The translations under genes were made by a program, and so were the position numbers. From Cedecea davisae DSM 4568 (lineage in GTDB: Bacteria > Pseudomonadota > Gammaproteobacteria > Enterobacterales > Enterobacteriaceae), in NCBI RefSeq assembly GCF_000412335.2, contig NZ_KE161030.1, forward strand, positions 2,518,526 through 2,582,525: a DNA stretch of 64,000 nt. The letters run 5' to 3'. This document shows, piece after piece, positions 1 through 7,484 of this stretch; the stretch's first letter is position 1; every line of letters starts with the position of its first letter. The notes under the pieces are model-generated. The model was given only the letters and a program-made list of their open reading frames with translations. It made no database searches and was not told the origin of the DNA.

Positions 1-89
1 CCGCCGCCGCTTTGTGTCTCCGCATGCGGCTGGCTGCAGCCGCCAAGTAACGCGATGCTCAGTACTATGCCGTAGCATTGTCTCTTCAT
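1..89 (-). CDS. DUF3304-type lipoprotein, N-terminal part only (runs off left edge)
   Basis: The minus strand reads ATG at 89-87 after a GAAGAGGG ribosome site, then a short hydrophobic signal ending in the lipobox LLGGC. The residues after the Cys (SQPHAETQSGGG) are the same as those of the next lipoprotein gene (230-766), and 39 bases are identical (1-39 = 672-710). Only about 29 codons are inside the window. It is therefore a tandem paralogue of the DUF3304 lipoprotein and the last gene of the T6SS operon seen here. Its signal sequence differs from that of its neighbour; only the part from the lipobox Cys onward is shared. The rest of the protein cannot be judged. Confidence 0.75.
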   Translation of the reverse strand, partial: MKRQCYGIVLSIALLGGCSQPHAETQSGG

Positions 90-128
90 TACCCTCTTCC
101 TTTTGTTGTGCTGTCCGGTATCTGGAAA

Positions 129-170
129 ATCCTTTAACCCTGCCCGCTGCCGCAGGCACGGTTAAAGGAT
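129..170. repeat. Inverted repeat between the two DUF3304 genes
   Basis: Arms 129-144 (ATCCTTTAACCCTGCC) and 155-170 pair over 16 positions with one mismatch around a 10-base loop. It lies 60 bases beyond the stop of the DUF3304 gene on the transcribed (minus) strand and 40 bases before the next start. There is no T-tract, so it is not a classical terminator. It may stabilise or process the mRNA between the paralogues. Confidence 0.5.
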
Positions 171-229
171 CTGGCTGACGTATTCAGCTATTGCCGGGAA
201 AGGCGGCGGGTACCAGGCCAGATCTGTCG

Positions 230-766
230 TTACCTTGGGCATACCTTCGGCTCCTTCATCTCAAGCGGCAGTTTAATTGGGTAGTTTGCATTGGTCGGCG
301 ACCAGCAGCTGGTGGTTACTTTCACCTCATCGCAGGGTAAAAAATGAACGGTAATGCCGCATACTTCCTGCCTGGTATAATCAGGTACTGGTACTGTTTT
401 GCTGTGCTGACGACGTTGCGCCTTTATCTTTTCTGCCCATTCCAGAAATTTTTTTTCGTCAGCAAACCCGGGAAATCCGGCCGATGACCCTTGCCCAGTC
501 TCCCAGTCAATCCGCACCGTCATACCCGGCTTCCAGACGCCAGGCACCCCGTAGCAGCAGCCTCCGCCCCCGCCATCGAATGGCCCGATAATATCGATCC
601 CCGACTGGCCGTTAACGCTGAAGTTGTTGATGGCCCATTTGGTATGGTTTATCGCTTTGATTGTTCCGCCACCGCCGCCGCTTTGTGTCTCCGCATGCGG
701 CTGGCTGCAGGCAGTAAGAGAGCAAATGCAAAGCACTGCGCTAATGATTTTTATATTCTTTACCAT
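230..766 (-). CDS. DUF3304-family lipoprotein of the T6SS locus
   Basis: A 178-residue lipoprotein. I start it at ATG 766 (MVKNIKIISAVL), which has AGCAAGG in front; an in-frame upstream start at 808 would spoil the signal peptide. Lipobox LTAC, then a Gly-rich linker (SQPHAETQSGGGGG). The body carries the DUF3304 pattern: an HTKWAINNFSVNG segment, a GGGGGCCYGVP Gly/Cys patch and a WKPGMTVRIDWE strand. Such lipoproteins sit next to vgrG/DUF4123 genes and lipase-type effectors in other enterobacteria, where they are suspected or shown to be immunity proteins. That role here is inference, because no effector gene lies beside it in this window. Confidence 0.75.
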   Translation of the reverse strand: MVKNIKIISAVLCICSLTACSQPHAETQSGGGGGTIKAINHTKWAINNFSVNGQSGIDIIGPFDGGGGGCCYGVPGVWKPGMTVRIDWETGQGSSAGFPGFADEKKFLEWAEKIKAQRRQHSKTVPVPDYTRQEVCGITVHFLPCDEVKVTTSCWSPTNANYPIKLPLEMKEPKVCPR

Positions 767-789
767 TACCTTGCTCTCCGCTGCGGTAT

Positions 790-1008
790 TCAATGAGTGC
801 CGATACAAACAGCGTCAACAGGTAAAGTCAGGGTGTCGACAACGGCAGAAAAAGGGACATCAATCCAGAGGATCCAGGCCCAGTGGCCCAGGTTTACCAT
901 CCTTTCAGTTCCCTGATAATATTCCCGGTAACAGCCTTCCGAATGGGTGGCTATAGAACCGCACCCGCTCAGAAAAAATACCGTCGCCAGTACAATAATG
1001 TTTTTCAT
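790..1008 (-). CDS. Small YceK/YidQ-like lipoprotein
   Basis: A 72-residue lipoprotein with lipobox LSGC followed by GSIATHSEGCYREYYQG, then a hydrophobic stretch around WILWIDVPFSAVVDTLTLP typical of the YceK/YidQ family (DUF1375). The ATG at 1008 overlaps the upstream stop codon by one base (TGATG), so it is translationally coupled to the DUF4123 gene; a TTG at 1011 is an alternative. Members of this family are small outer-membrane lipoproteins of unknown function. Its place between a T6SS adaptor and DUF3304 lipoproteins suggests a periplasmic role linked to T6SS cargo or immunity, which is inference. Confidence 0.75.
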   Translation of the reverse strand: MKNIIVLATVFFLSGCGSIATHSEGCYREYYQGTERMVNLGHWAWILWIDVPFSAVVDTLTLPVDAVCIGTH

Positions 1009-1784
1009 CAATGAATAACCTCTTCCTTTTGGTGTTTACAAAGGTGTTCCATAACCCAGGTGTCTCGTTCCTCCTCAAAGAGGATCCTTTTTTTAGTTGC
1101 CGCCTGCATCGCGTTAAAACATGCTGAAAATGCCGCCTCTTTGGTTGCAAAGATATGAGCAGGCAAACTCTGAGTACTTAAAAAATTCTCGGCATCGCAC
1201 AGGCACATAAACGCTTCGAACTGAGCGTCGCTAAAATCGATTTTCTGACATGTTTCCTTAGACGCGACTGCGCCATTTCCCTCAAGCATCGCGGGCCGCC
1301 GGTCCCTGTCCATCCAACTCCAGAAAAGAGCCGGCCGTTTAAGCTGCGCTTTCCCCGCCTCATCAAGAATATCGGTAAATAATTCAGGGAAAACACGCGT
1401 ATCCCAGAAGCGGAACACTCCGGGTCGCCCTTCATGGCTGGCGTCTATACACCGCCTTAGCCAGTCCGCAAGGTCGGAAAACGGCCAGCAGGAAACCACC
1501 ACAAGCAGGGGAGCCTTGAGCGAAACCTCCCGTGCAAGCTCATACAGCCAAAGAACCTGCTGCTGCTCAGCAAGATCGATGCGAATTAATAACGGTGCCT
1601 GCTCCCTGTAGATATCTTCAGGCAACCCTTCATAGAGGGAACACCATGTTATCTCTGGGGAAAACCCGGATAATGCCGGGATAACGGAGATCTCGCATTG
1701 ATCAACGATGATGTCGATATACCCCTGGCCAAATTGCCTGCAGGTATGCTGAATTTTATCCAGCCAGATTTTCGTGCTGTCCAT
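1008..1784 (-). CDS. DUF4123-domain T6SS effector adaptor (Tap/TEC type)
   Basis: A 258-residue cytoplasmic protein with the DUF4123 hallmarks: an N-terminal alpha/beta domain (PLLIRIDL near residue 85) and a RFWDTRVFPELF segment near 125-135. Family members are chaperones that bind the C-terminus of a particular VgrG and load one effector on the spike. It starts three bases after vgrG stops, which fits cognate pairing with that VgrG. Normally the effector gene comes next; here two lipoprotein genes come next and no effector is seen before the left edge. Confidence 0.85.
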   Translation of the reverse strand: MDSTKIWLDKIQHTCRQFGQGYIDIIVDQCEISVIPALSGFSPEITWCSLYEGLPEDIYREQAPLLIRIDLAEQQQVLWLYELAREVSLKAPLLVVVSCWPFSDLADWLRRCIDASHEGRPGVFRFWDTRVFPELFTDILDEAGKAQLKRPALFWSWMDRDRRPAMLEGNGAVASKETCQKIDFSDAQFEAFMCLCDAENFLSTQSLPAHIFATKEAAFSACFNAMQAATKKRILFEEERDTWVMEHLCKHQKEEVIH

Positions 1785-1787
1785 CAG

Positions 1788-4166
1788 TTAGCCCTCCCTT
1801 GTGACAAACCCCTGAGCGCGCTCCTGCGCTCGCTTCAGGCACTCTTTGCAAACAGACGATGGCAGCTCGGGGAGCGGAAATTCCTCGCTCGCCGGTGCCT
1901 CCATTTTGTGCTGCCCTTTGAAACTAAGAAGACCAGGGCCATGAATTTCCACCTCTCCCCCCGGAGCCAGGCGGATATATGCGCCGCCACAGCCCAGGGT
2001 GATGCCATTTTTTGCAGTAAGCTGCAAATGCCCCTGGGTAGATTGCACAACAACGTCTTTCAGGGAGGTCAGGGAGAGAGTATCGGCATGTGACTCAATG
2101 GCCAGAGGCCCCTTGCCTGAAACCAGCCGCATTCCCATTTGCTGCGCAAGAAGAGAAATTTCTTTACTTGAAACAACAGAATGCCGCTGAGCGGTAGTAA
2201 TATTGACTTCGCCCAGACTTTGGAGGCTTAGCCCTTTACCGCTGTGTAACAGCGTTGACTGCGGCGTAACCGCAGCTATGCCATCTGGCGCGCTCATTAA
2301 CAGCGCCGCCGACTTCAGGTCAGTTGCCCCTTCAACCAAAGCCTGAAGAGGCCCTTTATCGGGCACCACATTGTTATGCGACTGGGCAATGCTTCCCCAT
2401 TCCGTTAGTTGATTGAGCGCACCTTTGAGCAGGCTAATAGCCGCCCCCATCTCCAGCGCTTCCCCCTGCGCTTTTTCCTGCCCGTCCGCGCTGATGAACA
2501 TGCCGTTGCGGGCGCGGATGGCCCCCCAGCTGTCGGTTCTTAGCTCGAAGCCCTCGCCGCGCTTTTGTTTCTCGCTGTCGACAAGGTGGCCGAGGTTTAG
2601 CTGGCTCTTACCCCCGTATTCGGTCGAAACCTTAATGTGCTCCTGACCGCGGTTATCATCGAGGCGGATTTTGTTATTGGACGGGGTGCGCAGCACGTTG
2701 CGCTTATAGTTACGGATGGTGACATGGTCGCCGTGCGCCGAGTCGTGCAGCACGCCGGTGATGTATGGCCTGTCCGGGTTGCCGTCTTCAAACCCAATCG
2801 CCACCTCTGTGCCCGCCAGCAGCGGCAGATGCAGGCCGTAAGTGTCTCCGGCATACGGGCGGGACTGGCGTACCCACAGGCTTTCAAACCCGGTTTCCCA
2901 GTTGTCGCGGTCAAACAACATGTTAACGCAGTAGCGGCCCTCTTTGTCGATATGGCCATAGGTATCATTTTCGGTGGTGCTGGTGACGCGAGCGGGCAGC
3001 GTGCCCGCCATCACCGGTCGCCTGCCCGGCCGAGGGCGAAAGCCGTAGTCACCGCCGGCCGGAATAGCGCTGAAATGAACGTCAAAATCGCTGTCGCGCC
3101 GGGCGTGGCTGCTCATTCCGGTGATAACCACACCTTTAGCAAATACCTCCGTCACTTCATCCCCACCGCTGACTGCCAGCACCGCGCCCGGAGAGAGCGT
3201 CGGGCAACTGGTTATCCCTGCCAGCTTCGTCTGTCCGTTAAGGTAGCGCTCATGCCGCAGCCGGGCGTAAAACGCCCCCGACTCCGGGGCGGGGTTACGT
3301 TCCTGCGGGCTGCCCGGCGTCAGATAGTTGTCGGCATAATGGTAGGCGTCTCCGTAGGTTGTGCTGTCATCCCGGGTGGCATCCACCTGCACATTCATAT
3401 CTTCGGTCGCCAGACGGTAGTTATAGTCCCGGGTGCTGACCTGCTTCTCGACCACATGGTAATGGCTCTCCATCCCCCACACCGAGTCCACGCCTTTAGC
3501 ATGTTGCCCCGAAGGCGGAACGGACGGCAGCGCCAGGCTCTTCTCGTAACCCTGCTGGCTGTCGTAAAACTCAACCACATCAATATTAAGGCGGGTATCC
3601 GCGGTAAAGCGGAACCAGATACCCACCTCTCCCAGAAGGCGGGTGATGAAGTGCAGGTCATCCTCGCCGTACTGCATCACCTGCTCCCGCCGCGGGTACT
3701 CTTTGCTGAGAGAAAACAGAAAGTCCTGCCCCTGCATGCCGTGCCGCTCGCGGAGGATTTTCTCCACTATCTGCGGCACGGAAGCATCCTGGTAGATGGC
3801 GTTCTGGTGCGAGCGGCTGAGCAGCGCCAGGCGTGGCTGGAGCGTGAGCGCATAGTGCGTTTGATCTTCTGAGGTGGCAAAACGCTCGAAAGCCGTCACC
3901 ACACCCTGAACCACTCTTACGGGCTGCTGGATTTTAATGCCCGCCCCCTGATCAACCGGGGCCTGCAGCGTCAGAGAAGCGGTTTTCATCAGCATGGCTT
4001 CCCGGCTGATGGCGTGATCCGGGCTGGTAAACTCTATGCGGTAGCTGAACGGCAGGCTCAGGTCTTCCCGGCCTTCAAACGCCAGCACGTCAAGAGAACC
4101 GTCGTAATCACGCACCGCAAGCAGGTGGTGGCTATGGCTGAACATCACTAAGGGATGGGTACTCAT
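1788..4166 (-). CDS. vgrG: T6SS spike protein VgrG
   Basis: A 792-residue VgrG (TssI). The gp27-like N-terminal part includes the YRIEFTSP strand and the GEVGIWFRFTAD region; the gp5 OB-fold carries GHIDKEGRYCVNMLFDRD and ESLWVRQSRPYAG near 400-450, then GTEVAIGFEDGNPDRPYITG. A DUF2345 beta-helix fills about residues 560-720. A short Cys-containing tail (SSVCKECLKRAQERAQGF) replaces any large C-terminal effector domain. So this is a structural spike that likely carries cargo through the DUF4123 adaptor encoded three bases downstream. Its ATG overlaps the clpV stop by four bases. Confidence 0.97.
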   Translation of the reverse strand: MSTHPLVMFSHSHHLLAVRDYDGSLDVLAFEGREDLSLPFSYRIEFTSPDHAISREAMLMKTASLTLQAPVDQGAGIKIQQPVRVVQGVVTAFERFATSEDQTHYALTLQPRLALLSRSHQNAIYQDASVPQIVEKILRERHGMQGQDFLFSLSKEYPRREQVMQYGEDDLHFITRLLGEVGIWFRFTADTRLNIDVVEFYDSQQGYEKSLALPSVPPSGQHAKGVDSVWGMESHYHVVEKQVSTRDYNYRLATEDMNVQVDATRDDSTTYGDAYHYADNYLTPGSPQERNPAPESGAFYARLRHERYLNGQTKLAGITSCPTLSPGAVLAVSGGDEVTEVFAKGVVITGMSSHARRDSDFDVHFSAIPAGGDYGFRPRPGRRPVMAGTLPARVTSTTENDTYGHIDKEGRYCVNMLFDRDNWETGFESLWVRQSRPYAGDTYGLHLPLLAGTEVAIGFEDGNPDRPYITGVLHDSAHGDHVTIRNYKRNVLRTPSNNKIRLDDNRGQEHIKVSTEYGGKSQLNLGHLVDSEKQKRGEGFELRTDSWGAIRARNGMFISADGQEKAQGEALEMGAAISLLKGALNQLTEWGSIAQSHNNVVPDKGPLQALVEGATDLKSAALLMSAPDGIAAVTPQSTLLHSGKGLSLQSLGEVNITTAQRHSVVSSKEISLLAQQMGMRLVSGKGPLAIESHADTLSLTSLKDVVVQSTQGHLQLTAKNGITLGCGGAYIRLAPGGEVEIHGPGLLSFKGQHKMEAPASEEFPLPELPSSVCKECLKRAQERAQGFVTREG

Positions 4167-6817
4167 ACGCTTTCATCCTCCGAAGGATCGAACTCCAGCA
4201 CAATGCCCTGTTCTTCATCCCAGCCGAGCGCCAGTGATTTTGGTTTTTGTTTTGCCGCCATCCAGGTGAGCAGTTGCTGGCTAAGTACCGGCAGGATTTG
4301 CTGATTAAGCAGGCTGTCTACGTTGCGCGCTCCGGTGTCAGGCAGCAGGCAGGCGTCGGTCAGGGCGCCATACAGACTCTCTTCAATATGGGTTGCCAGA
4401 CCGTAATGGCGATTCAGGCGTTTACTTACCTGCGCCAGCTTCATTTCGACTATGGTGCGCATCGCCGCCCGATCCAGCGGGCGGTAAATTACCGTCTGGA
4501 AGCGGGCAAGCAACGCGGGCTGGAAGTGATCCCTGAGGAGGGGGCGCAGCAGCTCCTGGAGATCTGACTCACCCGCTTCGGGCTGCTCATCCAGAAGCTG
4601 CATCAGGTGGTCACCGCCGAGATTGGAAGTCATCAGAATAACGGTGTTACGGAAGTCGATCTCACGCCCTTCGCCGTCGCGCATAAAGCCGCGGTCGAAT
4701 ACCTGATAAAAGAGGTTCATCACGTCGCGGTGCGCTTTTTCCACCTCATCCAGCAGCACTACGCTGTAAGGCCGCTTGCGCACGGCCTCGGTAAGAATGC
4801 CGCCCTGGCCGTAACCCACATAGCCAGGAGGCGAACCTTTAAGCTGGGAAACGGTGTGCGGCTCCTGGTATTCAGAAAGGTTGATCGTGATAAGCGATTT
4901 TTCACCGCCGTACAGGGCATCCGCCAGCGCCAGCGCCGTTTCCGTTTTACCCACGCCGCTAGGGCCAACCAGCAGGAATACGCCCTGCGGTCCGTTTTCC
5001 GAGGTCAGACCGGTTTTTGCGGCACGCAGCCGTTGAGCAATAGCGTTGAGGGCAACATCCTGGCCCACTACGCGCTTGGCGATTTCATTTTCCAGCGTCA
5101 GCAATTCCGTCTGCTGGTCCTTCATCAGCGAAGACAGCGGTACGCCCGTCCAGTCGGCAATCACGTTGGCCACCGTGCGGGTGTCCACATCCACGGAAAG
5201 CAGCGGGTTACCGGACTGCATCTCGTTCAGCTGTTGTTGCAGGCGGTGAGTTTCGCTCTGGCGGGAGATATCCTGTCGGCTTTCCAGCAACTGTTCCGTC
5301 AGCTCCAGCGCCCGGCCGTACTGCGTCTCCAGCTCATCCAGCTCAACAATCAGGCTCACTTCTTCCTGCTCGATTTCCGCCAGCCGTTCGCCACAGGCAT
5401 CGTTGCCCACGGCAATGTCCTCCAGCAGCGCCTGTTTTTCTACTTCCAGGGCGGTGATCTGCACGCGGATTCGGGTTAGCGGTTCCGGCACGGTATCAAG
5501 GCTCATGCGCACGCGAGCGCTGGCGGTATCGAGCAGATCAACGGCTTTGTCCGGCAGCTGGCGGCCTGTTAAATAGCGGCGTGATAACGTAACGGCCGCT
5601 TTTACCGCGTCGTCGGTTATGTGCACGCCGTGGTGCTCCGCATAGCGGGATTTCAGGCCCCGGAGCATCAGGCAGGCGGTGTCGTCGTCCGGCTCATCCA
5701 CTTTCACCATCTGGAAGCGGCGCTCCAGGGCAGCATCGCGCTCAAAATATTGTTTGTATTCGCTCCACGTCGTGGCGGCGATGGTCCGCAGCTCACCGCG
5801 AGCCAGAGCTGGTTTCAGCAGGTTTGCCGCATCCGCGCCGCCCGCCTGGTTGCCCGCGCCGATGATAGTGTGCGCTTCGTCGATAAACAGCAGGACGGGC
5901 GTGGGGGACTGCTGCACGGCATCAATCACGTTTTTAAGCCGCTGCTCAAACTCGCCCTTAACTCCGGCCCCGGCCTGCAAAAGACCGAGATCGAGAGTAC
6001 GCAGGCTGACGCTTTTCAGGCTTTCCGGCACATTACCTTCGGCGATACGCAGCGCCAGCCCTTCCACCAAAGCCGTCTTGCCCACGCCGGGTTCGCCCAC
6101 CAGAATGGGGTTGTTTTTACGGCGACGGGAAAGAATATCCACCATCTGGCGGATTTCCGTATCGCGGCCAAACACAGGGTCAATTTTGCCTTCTTTCGCT
6201 TTAGCCGTAACATCCAGAGTGAACTTGTCCAGCGCGTTTTGCAGCGCCGGGTTCAGTTCACCCTCTTTGATTTCCGCCCCCGCCGGGCGGCCAACAAACT
6301 CAACTTCACCGCCGTAGTTTTGCGCCAGTTCCGCTTCCTGCTGTACTTCAGGGCGTTCGTCCGACTGCATATCCAGCAGCGGGCGCAGCCGCTCCAGCTG
6401 GCTCTGCCCGAGGCTCAGCATCGGCCACAGGCCGTCGCAGCGCAGCAGTTTGGGTTTATCGACCAGCGCCATCAGCAGATGCACGCTGCGAATTTGCTCT
6501 TCCCCCGCCAGGGAAGCCCGCAGCCAGGCTTCCTGCATCAGAGCCTGAATGCCGTCCGAGAGTTTCGGGCGGCCGCGCACCGAACGAGGCAAATTATTCA
6601 GCCAGCCCAGCAACTCTTGCCAGAGCGTATCCATATTCCATTCGTAACGCCGGGCCAGTACCGTCAGGTCGCCTTCGCCCTGTTCCAGCAATTTCAGCAG
6701 CCAGTGTTCGGGCTGGATCTCAGCATGAGCGCGGGTCTGGCACAGGGAGGCGGCACCTTCCAGCGCGCGGGCGCAGTAAGGGTTAAGGCGGCGTAGCAGG
6801 ATGGCTGAATTTTCCAT
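4163..6817 (-). CDS. clpV: T6SS AAA+ ATPase ClpV (TssH)
   Basis: An 884-residue Clp/Hsp100 ATPase. Clp-N domain in the first ~150 residues; first AAA module with Walker A GEPGVGKT (241-248) and Walker B LLFIDEAH (309-316); a coiled-coil middle region around 440-540; second AAA module with GPSGVGKTE (618-626). ClpV disassembles the contracted TssB/TssC sheath in the cytoplasm so it can be reused. Gene position between hcp and vgrG is the usual Klebsiella/Enterobacter order. A 170-base gap with a terminator-like hairpin separates it from hcp. Confidence 0.97.
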   Translation of the reverse strand: MENSAILLRRLNPYCARALEGAASLCQTRAHAEIQPEHWLLKLLEQGEGDLTVLARRYEWNMDTLWQELLGWLNNLPRSVRGRPKLSDGIQALMQEAWLRASLAGEEQIRSVHLLMALVDKPKLLRCDGLWPMLSLGQSQLERLRPLLDMQSDERPEVQQEAELAQNYGGEVEFVGRPAGAEIKEGELNPALQNALDKFTLDVTAKAKEGKIDPVFGRDTEIRQMVDILSRRRKNNPILVGEPGVGKTALVEGLALRIAEGNVPESLKSVSLRTLDLGLLQAGAGVKGEFEQRLKNVIDAVQQSPTPVLLFIDEAHTIIGAGNQAGGADAANLLKPALARGELRTIAATTWSEYKQYFERDAALERRFQMVKVDEPDDDTACLMLRGLKSRYAEHHGVHITDDAVKAAVTLSRRYLTGRQLPDKAVDLLDTASARVRMSLDTVPEPLTRIRVQITALEVEKQALLEDIAVGNDACGERLAEIEQEEVSLIVELDELETQYGRALELTEQLLESRQDISRQSETHRLQQQLNEMQSGNPLLSVDVDTRTVANVIADWTGVPLSSLMKDQQTELLTLENEIAKRVVGQDVALNAIAQRLRAAKTGLTSENGPQGVFLLVGPSGVGKTETALALADALYGGEKSLITINLSEYQEPHTVSQLKGSPPGYVGYGQGGILTEAVRKRPYSVVLLDEVEKAHRDVMNLFYQVFDRGFMRDGEGREIDFRNTVILMTSNLGGDHLMQLLDEQPEAGESDLQELLRPLLRDHFQPALLARFQTVIYRPLDRAAMRTIVEMKLAQVSKRLNRHYGLATHIEESLYGALTDACLLPDTGARNVDSLLNQQILPVLSQQLLTWMAAKQKPKSLALGWDEEQGIVLEFDPSEDESV

Positions 6818-6950
6818 AATTCTCTCTCTTTCTCGGTTCCGGGCACGCTACCGCCCATCGCTTTCCCGGTAATCAGGAACCCAAGCGCATCAGGTCAGGC
6901 AGGTGGAATGATGTGATTTTTTGCTCAACATCCGCACGGCAGACGCTGGG

Positions 6951-6982
6951 GAAAAAACTGCGGACGGGCTGCCCCGTCCGCA
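6951..6982 (-). terminator. Terminator-like hairpin between hcp and clpV
   Basis: On the minus strand a perfect 10-bp stem (6959-6968 with 6973-6982, TGCGGACGGG arms, 4-base loop) begins six bases after the hcp stop and is followed by GTTTTTTCC. This is a classical intrinsic terminator inside the T6SS operon. Partial read-through would give much more hcp mRNA than clpV/vgrG mRNA. Confidence 0.8.
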
Positions 6983-6987
6983 TCGGC

Positions 6988-7479
6988 TTACGCGGTAGCG
7001 CGTTCGTTCCAGGAGTCGGAATGAATGATGTTGCCGTCTTTGTAGGTCCAGGTGATTTTTTCGTAACGCAGTTCAATGCGCTCGAGGTGGTTGTGTTTCT
7101 CTTTCGACGGGTCTTTCACGTCGTACATTTCAGGATTCACTTTCACCACCTTCACGTTTTCCAGTTTGGTGTTGAAATACTCCACTTCCTGGCCCGCATC
7201 GTTAATTTTGTACCACTTGAATTCAGCAGACTTGAGGGTCTGGCCGGTGGTTACCGCTTTGTAGAGATACGGGCTGGAAGAGTCGATTTCCTTGGTGAAC
7301 AGGAAAGGCGTGTGGATACGGGTGCCGGTCAGCTTGCCGGTATTGTTGTCGGTTGGGATATACAGCTTATGCTCCTGAGCGACTACCTCGATGCTGCCCT
7401 CGCGGTCCTGCACATCAACGGACCCCTTAATGTCCGCACCGCCGTCGTCCTTCAGCCAAAGATAAACAGGAATTGCCAT
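6988..7479 (-). CDS. hcp: T6SS tube protein Hcp (TssD)
   Basis: A 163-residue Hcp. It has the typical start MAIPVYLWLKDDGG, the strand IPTDNNTGKLTGTRIHTPF, and the C-terminal RIELRYEKITWTYKDGNI. Hcp hexamers stack to form the inner tube that is shot out with VgrG on its tip; small effectors can ride in the lumen. GGAG lies eight bases before the ATG. The gene follows the ompA-like gene by five bases and is closed by a strong hairpin, which fits its need for high expression. Confidence 0.97.
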   Translation of the reverse strand: MAIPVYLWLKDDGGADIKGSVDVQDREGSIEVVAQEHKLYIPTDNNTGKLTGTRIHTPFLFTKEIDSSSPYLYKAVTTGQTLKSAEFKWYKINDAGQEVEYFNTKLENVKVVKVNPEMYDVKDPSKEKHNHLERIELRYEKITWTYKDGNIIHSDSWNERATA

Positions 7480-7484
7480 GAGAT

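Noticed and set aside
2637-3872. Long plus-strand ORF (411 codons) opposite vgrG
   Set aside because: Antisense shadow of a well-conserved VgrG; Arg/His/Ala/Val-rich composition and no ribosome site or family resemblance.
5621-6796. Long plus-strand ORFs opposite clpV (also 4607-5479)
   Set aside because: Shadows of ClpV in GC-rich DNA; composition is atypical of protein and no motif is visible.
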